Source of the DNA: Ferruginibacter lapsinanis
Lineage (GTDB): Bacteria > Bacteroidota > Bacteroidia > Chitinophagales > Chitinophagaceae
Assembly (NCBI RefSeq): GCF_020783315.1
Contig: NZ_CP086063.1
Span: 1,240,001-1,304,000, forward strand
DNA: 64,000 nt
Reading direction: 5' to 3'
The notes beneath the pieces were generated by a model. The model searched no databases, was not told the DNA's origin, and saw only the letters and a list, made by a program, of their open reading frames with translations. Of the stretch, positions 26,589-35,220 are shown piece by piece. How positions within the stretch are numbered: the stretch's first letter is position 1; every line of letters begins with the position of its first letter. The translations under genes were made by a program, and so were the position numbers.

Positions 26589-27367
26589 TATCTCTTTTTT
26601 TTCTTTTCCGGAGCAGCATTGTATAAATTGATTGCTGCGGCATAAGCTCTGCCGGCTTTTGCTCTTCTTCTGAATACATTCAATCCCAGATTAACCCAAC
26701 CTGCCGGTACAAGGGCTACCCCAATATAACCCGTTGTTAATTTTGCATTTGGATTTGGGTTAGAAGTTTTTACTGCCGGGTCGGTGGCCATTAATATGCA
26801 ACCTCCGATAATAGCGCCCCAACTAATCAAACGGTGCATTTTTATTTTCTTAGAATATTGTTGTGATATGATAGCTTGGTCATAGGCATCACTATTATCT
26901 TCCACCCATTCTGCTAAGGTACCCACGCTGTTAAGGCCAACTAACCTATAGTCGTCGCTTCCAACTTTTCTTATATAGTAGTTGGTATTATAATGAGTAC
27001 TCCAGCGTCCTGTTGTTGCATCATAACTTTGTGACGTAGAAACTTTCCTGAATACATGTAGTCTTGGACCTGTTAGTGCACGAGTAAGGTCGCCTGCGAT
27101 ATTTGTGTATAAGCCTGAAGCATCCTGATATTCACGAATATCTTTCGATTTAAATTCTTGTCCGTTGATGACATACAGTGTTGGCTTAAATATTTTTCTC
27201 TCATTTTTAGTAGTAACAGTGTCTCCGGCAATCAGTTCACCATTTTTGGGTCTTATAAAAGCTTTGTAATCGGGGTTTTTTGCTTTATTGCTATCGTATG
27301 CAATAGGGAACTGACTTTTGCATGACCCAAATAATACGATCAGGCACAGATAGAAAAAATTCTTCAT
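26588..27367 (-). CDS. Hypothetical lipoprotein, 259 residues
   Basis: An exported protein with a short signal peptide and lipobox FGSCKS (Cys16). The soluble domain starts with a segment on material to be fetched (RPKNGELIAGDTVTTKN) and has a hydrophobic helix at about 183-198 (ISWGAIIGGCILMA). It ends in a highly basic KKKKR tail. I cannot name the family. It is the first gene of a coupled three-gene unit with TIGR02757 and a 105-residue protein. Confidence 0.75.
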   Translation of the reverse strand: MKNFFYLCLIVLFGSCKSQFPIAYDSNKAKNPDYKAFIRPKNGELIAGDTVTTKNERKIFKPTLYVINGQEFKSKDIREYQDASGLYTNIAGDLTRALTGPRLHVFRKVSTSQSYDATTGRWSTHYNTNYYIRKVGSDDYRLVGLNSVGTLAEWVEDNSDAYDQAIISQQYSKKIKMHRLISWGAIIGGCILMATDPAVKTSNPNPNAKLTTGYIGVALVPAGWVNLGLNVFRRRAKAGRAYAAAINLYNAAPEKKKKR

Positions 27368-27408
27368 TGTTTTTCTTGATGTTGTTATATTGATTAATTG
27401 GTTACATA

Positions 27409-28548
27409 TTATCCAATCGCCTGCTGCAGATCTTCTATTAAATCATCAACATCTTCAATTCCTACACTCAATCTGATCAAACCGTCGCTTAAGCCATTTT
27501 TTATTCTTTCTTCTCTTGGTATGGAAGCATGTGTCATACTGGCTGGATGATTGATCAACGATTCAACTCCGCCTAAACTTTCAGCCAGAGAAAATATTTT
27601 AGTGCCTGATAAAACTTTGTTGGCTGTATCAATACTTTCATCTTTCAGCGTAAAACTTATCATTCCACCAAAGCCTCTCATTTGTTTTTTGGCAACAGCA
27701 AAACCTGCATTGTCTTCAAAACCCGGCCAATAAACTCTTGCCACTTTAGGATGTTTCCGGAGCCAGTGTGCTATCTTTTCTCCATTCTCACAATGTCTTT
27801 GCATTCTGACATGGAGTGTTTTTATGCCTCTTAATACTAAAAAACAATCCTGCGGCCCGGGTACAGCGCCACAACTTTTTTGGATGAAATATAATTTCTC
27901 TCTCAATGTTGCATCGTTCATCATCAAACATCCCTGTATAACATCACTATGGCCGCCTAAATATTTTGTAGCAGAGTGCATTACAATATCAGCTCCAAGA
28001 GTTAATGGATTTTGCAGGTAAGGCGATGCAAAAGTATTGTCAACACAAAGAATAATATTATTTTTTTTTGCAATCGATGCTACGGCTTCAATATCTGTGA
28101 TATTCATCAGTGGATTGGTAGGCGTTTCAATCCATATCAATTTTGTATTTGGAGAAATTGCTTTATTTATATTATTGCTATCAGAAGTGTCAACATAAAC
28201 GAATTTTATATTGTACCGTTCCCACACTTTCGTGAATAACCGATAGCTACCACCATACATATCATTAGCTGCGATGACTTCATCACCCGGGTTTAATAAT
28301 TTAATGACAGCGTCAGTGGCTGCAACCCCGCTGCTAAAGGCCAGTGCATATTTGCCATTTTCAATAATGGCCAATGCATCTTCCAAGGCCTTACGGGTAG
28401 GGTTTTGGCTACGGGCATATTCGTATCCTTTATGTTGCCCCGGAGCAGATTGTACGTAGGTAGATGTTTGGTAGATCGGTGTCATTATTGCCCCTGTACT
28501 TGGGTCAGGCTCGGCGCCTGCATGAATGATCTTGGTAGCTAATTTCAT
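27409..28548 (-). CDS. metB: Cystathionine gamma-synthase/lyase family PLP enzyme
   Basis: A 379-residue trans-sulfuration enzyme. The PLP lysine is Lys195 in HSATKYLGGHSD. YEYARSQNPTR and SLGGVESLINHPASMTHASIP are family motifs. Enzymes of this branch either make cystathionine from activated homoserine and cysteine or split it (metB/metC/cgl); sequence alone does not separate them well. The open frame extends 17 codons upstream, but the ATG at 28548 begins the standard MKLATKIIHAG N-terminus. It is 29 bases downstream of the asnB stop and likely co-transcribed. Confidence 0.9.
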   Translation of the reverse strand: MKLATKIIHAGAEPDPSTGAIMTPIYQTSTYVQSAPGQHKGYEYARSQNPTRKALEDALAIIENGKYALAFSSGVAATDAVIKLLNPGDEVIAANDMYGGSYRLFTKVWERYNIKFVYVDTSDSNNINKAISPNTKLIWIETPTNPLMNITDIEAVASIAKKNNIILCVDNTFASPYLQNPLTLGADIVMHSATKYLGGHSDVIQGCLMMNDATLREKLYFIQKSCGAVPGPQDCFLVLRGIKTLHVRMQRHCENGEKIAHWLRKHPKVARVYWPGFEDNAGFAVAKKQMRGFGGMISFTLKDESIDTANKVLSGTKIFSLAESLGGVESLINHPASMTHASIPREERIKNGLSDGLIRLSVGIEDVDDLIEDLQQAIG

Positions 28549-28577
28549 AGTAAATATTTTAAAAAAAGAAATACATT

Positions 28578-30431
28578 TTATAATAATTGTGCAGCACACA
28601 AATATCTCCAGTCAAAATTATCTGCATCATGTGCTGCCATAGGAACGATCTTATTGTTGAGTACGGAAGGCGATAAAATTTTTTCAGCTACGAGTTTCTT
28701 TTTAGCCTCATGTATATACTCCATCAACTTCTTGTTATGCATCCATTCTTGTTGGGGAGGTTCATATCCTACTTTATCTTTTCTCCAAACTATTGCATCA
28801 GGTAAATTTTTCTCCATTGCTTTGCGTAAGAGCCATTTTGTCCAGCCGTCGTGTATTTTAAAATTTGAAGGAAGAGAGAAAATGAATTCGACTAACTCAT
28901 GACTTAAAAAAGGCAATCTAACTTCTGTGCCATGTGCCATACTGTTTCTGTCAGCGTATCGAAGCAGCTCCTCTAACCCCATTTGTGTTGTGTTGTAGTA
29001 AAGAAGATCATTCAGTTTTGTAACGATAGGTTTATAAATACCCTCCAAACCTCTGCCGGCCAATGAAGCAGAAAATTCTCTGTTAATATTTCTATTATAA
29101 ATCATTTTCCGGTATTCATTTTTTTCTAAAAAAATGGCAATATGTGATGGGAAGTAGGAAGCGATATAGTTTCTTATTCCCCAATCAAATGAAAAATTAT
29201 TTTCTTTAAAGATGCGGATGTCATTTTTTAACTGTTTGAATTTTCCTCTGCCAATCAATTGTTGTAAATGCCAGTGGATATATTTATGATACCCCCCTAA
29301 AGTTTCATCTGCTCCTTGTCCATCCAATAAAACTTTTGTTTTATGCTTTGCGGCTAATTCAAAAACTTTGTATTGTAAAAAAATACTTGATGAAGGAAAA
29401 GGTTCTTCCTGGTGATAGCAAAGTGTTTCAAAGTTTTTGATCAACTCATCTGCCGAAGGTGTAATCTGAAAATTATCTACATTAAAATTGGTCGCAATTT
29501 CAGCAATATATTTCGATTCGTCTTTTTCAAAACCAGGAAAAACTGCAGAAAAAGTTTTCAAGCGATCTCCATTGGCTTTCAATTTACTGACCACCGCTAC
29601 AATTGATGAGCTGTCGAGCCCGCCGCTTAAGCTGGTGCCGACAGGAACATCGCTTCTTAATCTTCTATTAATAGAGTGATTAAATAGTTCGGTAAATTTT
29701 ACAATGGCTTCTTTTTCTGTGTAATTAATTTCTTTTTCTTTATTAAGATCCCAATAACTTAAAATAGAAAGTTGTCCTGTAAAGGGAGAAAAACTCAGAT
29801 AATGTGCAGGAGGTAAAGAGTAGATGTTTTCAAAAAATGTTTCTTTTTTTTCTTTTACGTTTTGTACATGTCCCAACGTAAGGTAATTAAGCAGCATTTT
29901 TGGGTCTGGCTTTTTTTCAATGCCAATTGCCCATAATGCTTTCATCTCACTGGCAAATGCAAGGTGCCCGTTTTCTTCATAATAATAAAATGGCTTTTCG
30001 CCGAAACGATCTCTAGCAGCAAATAGTTTTTTCTTTTTATCATCCCAAATGGCAAAAGCAAACATACCGTCGAAGTGCTGTAGGCAATCCGATTTCCAAT
30101 AATCATACGCAGCCAATATAACTTCTGTATCTGATTGTGATGCAAAGCTATAGCCATGTTTACGTAATTCTTCCCTAACCTCAATATAATTATAGATCTC
30201 GCCATTATAAACAATGGTATACCTGTTTAAGTAATGCATGGGTTGGGCTCCTGCATTACTTAAATCAATAATAGAAAGTCTCCGATGAGCAAATCCCATA
30301 TTACCATCATCGTTGATCCAATATCCTTCACTATCGGGTCCACGGTGGGCAATTGTGTTGGCCATTGAATGTAATAAACCTTCGTTTACGACTAAAGAGT
30401 TAGGTGAAATGATTCCTGCAATTCCGCACAT
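28578..30431 (-). CDS. asnB: Asparagine synthase, glutamine-hydrolysing
   Basis: A 617-residue two-domain enzyme that makes asparagine from aspartate, ATP and glutamine. The N-terminal glutaminase begins MCGIAG with the Cys2 nucleophile after Met removal, so ATG 30431 is the start. RGPDSEG and YNGEIYNY are also present. The synthetase domain carries the pyrophosphate loop SLSGGLDSS near residue 260 and LPFLSHELVEF later. Some AsnB paralogues modify cell-surface glycans, but this one is followed by metB, which is more consistent with amino-acid metabolism. A terminator for the preceding gene lies just upstream. Confidence 0.93.
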   Translation of the reverse strand: MCGIAGIISPNSLVVNEGLLHSMANTIAHRGPDSEGYWINDDGNMGFAHRRLSIIDLSNAGAQPMHYLNRYTIVYNGEIYNYIEVREELRKHGYSFASQSDTEVILAAYDYWKSDCLQHFDGMFAFAIWDDKKKKLFAARDRFGEKPFYYYEENGHLAFASEMKALWAIGIEKKPDPKMLLNYLTLGHVQNVKEKKETFFENIYSLPPAHYLSFSPFTGQLSILSYWDLNKEKEINYTEKEAIVKFTELFNHSINRRLRSDVPVGTSLSGGLDSSSIVAVVSKLKANGDRLKTFSAVFPGFEKDESKYIAEIATNFNVDNFQITPSADELIKNFETLCYHQEEPFPSSSIFLQYKVFELAAKHKTKVLLDGQGADETLGGYHKYIHWHLQQLIGRGKFKQLKNDIRIFKENNFSFDWGIRNYIASYFPSHIAIFLEKNEYRKMIYNRNINREFSASLAGRGLEGIYKPIVTKLNDLLYYNTTQMGLEELLRYADRNSMAHGTEVRLPFLSHELVEFIFSLPSNFKIHDGWTKWLLRKAMEKNLPDAIVWRKDKVGYEPPQQEWMHNKKLMEYIHEAKKKLVAEKILSPSVLNNKIVPMAAHDADNFDWRYLCAAQLL

Positions 30432-30444
30432 AATGTAAATATCC

Positions 30445-30470
30445 AAAAAAAATCCCGGCATAAAGCCGGG
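30445..30470 (-). terminator. Terminator after the DUF2911 gene
   Basis: On the minus strand the hairpin CCCGGC-TTTAT-GCCGGG (30454-30470) is followed by a run of eight T. It lies between the DUF2911 stop and the asnB ATG and separates the two transcripts. Confidence 0.85.
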
Positions 30471-30493
30471 CTGTAAAAATATTATTGAAAGTT

Positions 30494-31051
30494 TTAAAAA
30501 ACAATCGGTAAAGCTACTTTCACATCATCCCAGGCTATTTGGAGATTAGCGCCGGTCAATGATTTTTCAAACACCATAGAAAAGGCTTCTGTTATATCAG
30601 CTTGTCTTTGTACAGGCACGTCGTATCTAAGCAGGTCTTTTGACTGATTGTATTTGAATGCACCCCAAGTATCGGTTTCTTTGTTTATGATGATCGTCCA
30701 TTTATTCGTATCGGGGATACAGTACAAAGTGTATCGTCCTTTTTTTACTTTGGTGCTGCCAATCTTTACAGGTTTAAAAAATTCAATTTCAGTTGCTTCA
30801 TTGGCTCCCAGGCGCCATACTTTTCCATACTCCACCAATTCACTGAATATAACCCTGCTGTTTTTTTGCGGACGACTGTATATCACTCTTGCTACAGGAG
30901 TTTCTGTTGTTTTGTCCTGTATTTTTAATACGGGGTAAGCATCAGGATAATAGCACATATCCATTGGTGATTTATCGATCGGAGAAAATTTTGCTTGAGC
31001 AAAAACTGCAGAGGTAAACAGGCAGCAAATGGCTACTATAAGTTGTTTCAT
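30494..31051 (-). CDS. DUF2911 domain exported protein
   Basis: A 185-residue protein with a signal peptide (MKQLIVAICCLFTSAVFAQ). DUF2911 motifs are VARVIYSRPQKNSRVIF, VWRLGANEATEIEFF and GRYTLYCIPD. The family is periplasmic and has no established function. The ATG at 31051 is chosen because it starts the signal peptide and follows a TATATTTG promoter box. Confidence 0.87.
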   Translation of the reverse strand: MKQLIVAICCLFTSAVFAQAKFSPIDKSPMDMCYYPDAYPVLKIQDKTTETPVARVIYSRPQKNSRVIFSELVEYGKVWRLGANEATEIEFFKPVKIGSTKVKKGRYTLYCIPDTNKWTIIINKETDTWGAFKYNQSKDLLRYDVPVQRQADITEAFSMVFEKSLTGANLQIAWDDVKVALPIVF

Positions 31052-31064
31052 TATTTTTTTATTA

Positions 31065-31072
31065 CAAATATA
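31065..31072 (-). promoter_or_regulatory. -7 promoter box TATATTTG
   Basis: An exact TAnnTTTG match on the minus strand, 14 bases before the DUF2911 start at 31051. Confidence 0.55.
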
Positions 31073-31086
31073 GGGCAATCAATTTT

Positions 31087-31674
31087 TTAAAATTGCTGCA
31101 AATGATGAGCGGCGAATTTTTTTACATCAGCAAAAAAATTATTATAACAATGCTGTATTTCCAGGTAGTGGTTGTTGAAAATGTTAAATGCTATTGCAGA
31201 CTCGTTCAGGTAGGTAGCCCTGCGAACCAATCCGCCAAAACTTTTTTCAATTCCATCTCTGTATTGATAGTTGTATAACCAGTTTTGCGACTGCATATAT
31301 GGAAGCATTTGCTGAAATCTATTGGGTAGTACTACTTTTTCATTTTGGAGGGTTAAATAAGTTTTTTGAGCGAATTCATTCAAGGCTTTTTCATTCTCAA
31401 ATTCGTTTGTGTCATTAGCCAAAAAATGATCATATACTACATCTACAAAGGCACCTGCATACAAACGGTAATCTTTTTTAAAAAATTGTTTTGCCTGATG
31501 GGTGGCGGGGTGATTGTCGGTAAACTCATCTATGGCTCGGTGTAACATGATCCCATTCTGTATCTCTATCGGATAATCGAATTTTTGTTTGCCTTTTACA
31601 AAATCACTGATCATATTGCCGATAAGCAACTGCGGTTGATTGAAAGATAAATATGCATGCGCCAGATAATTCAT
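31087..31674 (-). CDS. Acyl carrier protein phosphodiesterase-like (DUF479)
   Basis: A 195-residue protein that begins MNYLAHAYLSFNQPQLLIGNMISDFVKG, the standard opening of AcpH, and includes HRAIDEFTDNHP and VYDHFLA with the metal-binding His/Asp residues of this HD-like fold. AcpH removes the phosphopantetheine group from acyl carrier protein. The open frame extends 15 codons upstream, but the ATG at 31674 starts the conserved sequence. I assign the family with confidence and the exact activity less so. Confidence 0.85.
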   Translation of the reverse strand: MNYLAHAYLSFNQPQLLIGNMISDFVKGKQKFDYPIEIQNGIMLHRAIDEFTDNHPATHQAKQFFKKDYRLYAGAFVDVVYDHFLANDTNEFENEKALNEFAQKTYLTLQNEKVVLPNRFQQMLPYMQSQNWLYNYQYRDGIEKSFGGLVRRATYLNESAIAFNIFNNHYLEIQHCYNNFFADVKKFAAHHLQQF

Positions 31675-31739
31675 ATATACCACCAGTTGGGTATTGTAAA
31701 GCAAGTCATTTTTACTCATTTTTACTAAAATTATTTAGT

Positions 31740-32060
31740 ATGAAATGGTTGTTATTTTTTGTGCCTTGTTTATTTCAAGGAATAGTTGTTGCACAAAACA
31801 AAGAAGAGATTAAAGTAATATCGACTGATTCTCTTAAAAAATACAAGATCGGTGTGTCAAAGGATAGCACTAAAATATATTATGTTAAAAAAGGGGCGGT
31901 TTATTCGGACAAAATGAGTGCCTGGGAAAAGGTAGGGTTCTTTGCAGATATGCTGTATGAAAAATACACCATATTGAGTTGGGGGTTGATGATACTGGCA
32001 GGGCTTTGGCTGTTGAATGGAATTGGTAAGTGCTGGAGCTGGTTAAAAGACAGGGTATAA
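31740..32060 (+). CDS. Small exported hypothetical protein with C-terminal membrane helix
   Basis: A 106-residue protein. Residues 1-17 are a signal peptide (MKWLLFFVPCLFQGIVVAQ), then a polar region with KIGVSKDSTKIYYVKKGAVYSDKMSAWEKVG, and a C-terminal hydrophobic helix at about 78-98 followed by a short basic tail. I do not recognise the family. The start is ATG 31740; the frame is open further upstream but lies over the start of the divergent acpH-like gene. It has no obvious operon partner. Confidence 0.6.
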   Translation: MKWLLFFVPCLFQGIVVAQNKEEIKVISTDSLKKYKIGVSKDSTKIYYVKKGAVYSDKMSAWEKVGFFADMLYEKYTILSWGLMILAGLWLLNGIGKCWSWLKDRV

Positions 32061-32116
32061 AAAACAGTGTATTGAATAATTGTTTCCTTGGTTAAGCCGA
32101 CTTGTTACAAAAAAAT

Positions 32117-32124
32117 TATCTTTG
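32117..32124 (+). promoter_or_regulatory. -7 promoter box TATCTTTG
   Basis: An exact match 20 bases before the ATG at 32144 of the deoxyhypusine-synthase-like gene. Confidence 0.6.
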
Positions 32125-32143
32125 CACTTCAAAAAAAATAACC

Positions 32144-33118
32144 ATGAGTAAAGGTCCTGTTTCACAATACATTGAACATCATTACCGTCACTTTAATGCA
32201 GCTGCTTTAATGGATGCTGCAAAAGGGTATGTAACCCATTTAGAAGAAGGTGGTAAAATGATGATTACACTTGCAGGTGCTATGAGTACAGCAGAGTTGG
32301 GGTTAAGTTTGGCCGAAATGATCCGTCAGGATAAAGTAGCCATCATCAGTTGTACCGGCGCTAATCTGGAAGAAGATATCATGAACCTGGTAGCGCATAG
32401 TCACTATAAGAGAGTGCCTAATTACAGAGATCTGTCTCCGCAAGAGGAATGGGATCTGTTAGAAAATCATTACAATCGTGTTACAGATACTTGTATTCCG
32501 GAAGAAGAAGCTTTCAGAAGACTACAGCAGCATATTCATAAATTATGGAAAGAAGCAGATGACAAAGGAGAAAGATATTTTCCACATGAGTACATGTACA
32601 AAATGTTGTTGAGCGGCGTGCTGGAGCAATATTATGAAATCGATCCAAAGAATAGCTGGATGCTGGCAGCGGCTGAAAAGAATATTCCCATTGTTGTTCC
32701 TGGTTGGGAAGATAGTACCATGGGCAATATTTTTGCATCGTACATCATCAAAAATGAAATGAAAGCTACCACTATGAAAAGTGGAATTGAATACATGGTG
32801 TGGCTGGCAGATTGGTATAGAAATAATTCATCCGGTAAGGGCGTAGGGTTCTTCCAGATAGGCGGTGGTATTGCCGGAGATTTTCCGATTTGTGTTGTGC
32901 CGATGATGTACCAGGATCTGGAGTGGCATGATGTTCCTTTCTGGAGTTATTTCTGTCAGATAAGTGATAGTACTACTTCTTATGGTTCATACAGCGGAGC
33001 TGTACCAAATGAGAAAATTACCTGGGGTAAATTAGATATACATACACCAAAGTTTATTGTTGAAAGTGATGCTACAATTGTAGCGCCGCTGATATTTGCG
33101 TGGGTGTTGGGGTGGTAA
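32144..33118 (+). CDS. Deoxyhypusine synthase-like protein
   Basis: A 324-residue NAD-dependent enzyme of the deoxyhypusine synthase family. In eukaryotes and archaea that enzyme transfers the aminobutyl group of spermidine to eIF5A, which bacteria do not have. The NAD-binding glycines are in FQIGGGIAGDF at 237-247, and the catalytic lysine is Lys296 in NEKITWGKLD. Compared by eye with the human enzyme, Glu290, Trp294 and Lys296 are kept. The spermidine-contacting acidic residues are Tyr280 and Tyr283 here, and the HH pair is Asp246-Phe247. A different amine acceptor, for example homospermidine synthesis, is an inference. It has its own promoter and terminator. Confidence 0.85.
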   Translation: MSKGPVSQYIEHHYRHFNAAALMDAAKGYVTHLEEGGKMMITLAGAMSTAELGLSLAEMIRQDKVAIISCTGANLEEDIMNLVAHSHYKRVPNYRDLSPQEEWDLLENHYNRVTDTCIPEEEAFRRLQQHIHKLWKEADDKGERYFPHEYMYKMLLSGVLEQYYEIDPKNSWMLAAAEKNIPIVVPGWEDSTMGNIFASYIIKNEMKATTMKSGIEYMVWLADWYRNNSSGKGVGFFQIGGGIAGDFPICVVPMMYQDLEWHDVPFWSYFCQISDSTTSYGSYSGAVPNEKITWGKLDIHTPKFIVESDATIVAPLIFAWVLGW

Positions 33119-33146
33119 TGCAATTTATTTAACACGATTACAAATG

Positions 33147-33180
33147 AAAAAAGCACAGATATAAACTCTGTGCTTTTTTC
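33147..33180 (+). terminator. Terminator after the deoxyhypusine synthase-like gene
   Basis: AAAAAAGCACAGA and its complement around a 7-base loop, with a T tract; 28 bases after the stop codon. Confidence 0.88.
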
Positions 33181-33267
33181 GTTTGTTGTATGGATAAAAT
33201 TGATTAGGTTTATAGTACCTTCTCCGACTGTAATTCCAATTTTAATCATCTAAAATTATAATTGCGT

Positions 33268-35154
33268 ATGACAAAAAATCTACTCTTACTTTTTTTTATC
33301 GTTTTACTTTTTACGGGATCTGCCAATGCTCAGTATGTGAATATTCCGGATTATCTTTTTAGAAGCCTACTTAAAGCAAAATATCCATCTTGTTTCAATA
33401 GTAGCGACATGATGGATACAACCTGCAGTAGCATTTTAAGTGAAACAGAACTTGATGTCGATAACTTTGATGCAATTTTTGACATCGAGGGAATACAGTA
33501 TTTTAAGGCACTGAAGATATTACATTGCGGAAATAACAGGATTCAGCATATATCAGTGCTGCCAGAAACATTAACTTATTTAGACTGCCATAAAAACCGA
33601 TTGGTGAGTTTGTCTGAATTGCCAAGTGGCTTGGGGTATCTGGATTGTTCAAATAATCTTTTGTCTGAATTGCCCGTATTTGGGAAAGCGTTGTATGAGC
33701 TAAAGTGCTACCAAAATGATCTACATTGCTTGCCAGCATTGCCACAAAGTCTTCAAACTGTTTCTTTAGACACTTCATACATTCATTGTGTGCCCAATGT
33801 GACTGATGCTAATTTTTTTCACCAAAAAATATTGTATGGAAGTCAGAATTATGTGCCAATGCAAGTATGTAGTTCAGGTAACAATATAAATGATTGTGAT
33901 GTCCCTTCTTCATTATCAGGAAGGGTATTCTATGACAATAATACGAATGGGCTATTTGATGCAGGAGATTGTTCTAAAGCTGACTTTCAAATTAAACTGG
34001 CAAATATCTCCCCAATAAATAACGATAGTAGCATCGCTACTCAAAGAGGCTTTTATCTTTTAATGCCGAAAGTTGCAGAAAATTATACTATTAGTACTGA
34101 TGCTCCACCACAGTATTATAAAGTTGTGCCGGCATCTGCAAATGTGGATTTTACAAATCCCGGGACGACTCTTGTTCAGAATTTTGCATTGCAATCAAAC
34201 TTAGATAACCCTGATAGTCTTTTTATAACAGGAAATGGAGGATTTACATTAGGAGGTTTTTATAATCCAATGCTTTTTCCCAGTCAAAACAGTTGGTATG
34301 AAACTGGTTCTATAACTCTTGAGTATGAAAACAGAGGAACTACAACGATTTCTCCAACTATTACACTTAATTATGATAGTAGTTTGATACGATATACCTT
34401 TTCGTCAAATGCCGGCGTGGTTGATAATGGGAAGACATTAATTTTAAATGAATCAAATTTAGCACCGGGTGAACATAAAGCAATAATACTATATTTTTCA
34501 AAAGATGCAACTACAGGAAACCCTAGTTTAGGAGGAGCGATTTGGAACTTTGTTACAATAGCAAGTATTGTTAATAATGGTATGGGGAATGTTATTGCAA
34601 TCAATAATCAAGTTATAGGGTTACTGCCTCTTAAACTAGCAACATTTACTGCATTAATAAGCATTGATAATAGTGCGTTGTTATCATGGAATACCAACGA
34701 CGAGATTAATGCCAACAGTTTTATTATAGAACAAAGTACGGATGGAGTAAATTTTAATTATATAGCCTCGGTATCTGCAAAAAAGCAGAGTAATAATTCT
34801 TACAATTACAAAACAGATGCTCTTGCAACAAATGCAATAACTTATTTCCGTTTAAAAATGATTGATACTGATGGTAAATTTACTTATTCAAGTATTATTA
34901 AAGTCAGTATACCGACAGATACAAAATCAACAATAGCTGTATTTCCTAACCCTGCAAGCCAGTGGATAAAAATCCAAACAGCCAATAACGGAGCAGGAAA
35001 TAATTGGGTAAGATTGCTTAATAGCCAGGGTGTTTTAGTAAAAAAATTATTACTTCAACAAGGTACTCAAACTATGGATCTACGTAGTTTGACCGCCGGT
35101 GTATATTATTTACAAACACCATTCGGGGCTAAAAAAGTAATGATAGTGAAATAG
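33268..35154 (+). CDS. Type IX secretion cargo with leucine-rich repeats
   Basis: A 628-residue secreted protein. A signal peptide covers residues 1-23. A leucine-rich-repeat-like region lies at about 70-185 (repeating LTYLDCHKNRLVSLSELP units). An SdrD-like segment (GRVFYDNNTNGLFDAGD) begins near 215, and an immunoglobulin-like part follows. The last 75 residues (VFPNPASQWIKI to KKVMIVK) form a T9SS type A sorting domain, which targets the protein across the outer membrane. Adhesion or protein binding is likely. The ATG at 33268 is preferred over a TTG two codons before it. Confidence 0.88.
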   Translation: MTKNLLLLFFIVLLFTGSANAQYVNIPDYLFRSLLKAKYPSCFNSSDMMDTTCSSILSETELDVDNFDAIFDIEGIQYFKALKILHCGNNRIQHISVLPETLTYLDCHKNRLVSLSELPSGLGYLDCSNNLLSELPVFGKALYELKCYQNDLHCLPALPQSLQTVSLDTSYIHCVPNVTDANFFHQKILYGSQNYVPMQVCSSGNNINDCDVPSSLSGRVFYDNNTNGLFDAGDCSKADFQIKLANISPINNDSSIATQRGFYLLMPKVAENYTISTDAPPQYYKVVPASANVDFTNPGTTLVQNFALQSNLDNPDSLFITGNGGFTLGGFYNPMLFPSQNSWYETGSITLEYENRGTTTISPTITLNYDSSLIRYTFSSNAGVVDNGKTLILNESNLAPGEHKAIILYFSKDATTGNPSLGGAIWNFVTIASIVNNGMGNVIAINNQVIGLLPLKLATFTALISIDNSALLSWNTNDEINANSFIIEQSTDGVNFNYIASVSAKKQSNNSYNYKTDALATNAITYFRLKMIDTDGKFTYSSIIKVSIPTDTKSTIAVFPNPASQWIKIQTANNGAGNNWVRLLNSQGVLVKKLLLQQGTQTMDLRSLTAGVYYLQTPFGAKKVMIVK

Positions 35155-35186
35155 GAATATTTCTTGATTGCTTTGACTGTACAAAT

Positions 35187-35220
35187 AAAAAAGCTGCAAA
35201 ATTTTGCAGCTTTTTTATTT
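35187..35220. terminator. Bidirectional terminator between T9SS cargo and M28 peptidase genes
   Basis: AAAAAAGCTGCAAAA and its exact complement, a perfect 30-base palindrome with A and T ends, lies between two convergent genes. The M28 stop codon begins at its right edge. Confidence 0.88.

Noticed and set aside
31653-31739. Upstream extension of the small exported protein gene
   Set aside because: The added 29 residues are read over the start of the divergent acpH-like gene, while the ATG at 31740 begins a clear signal peptide.
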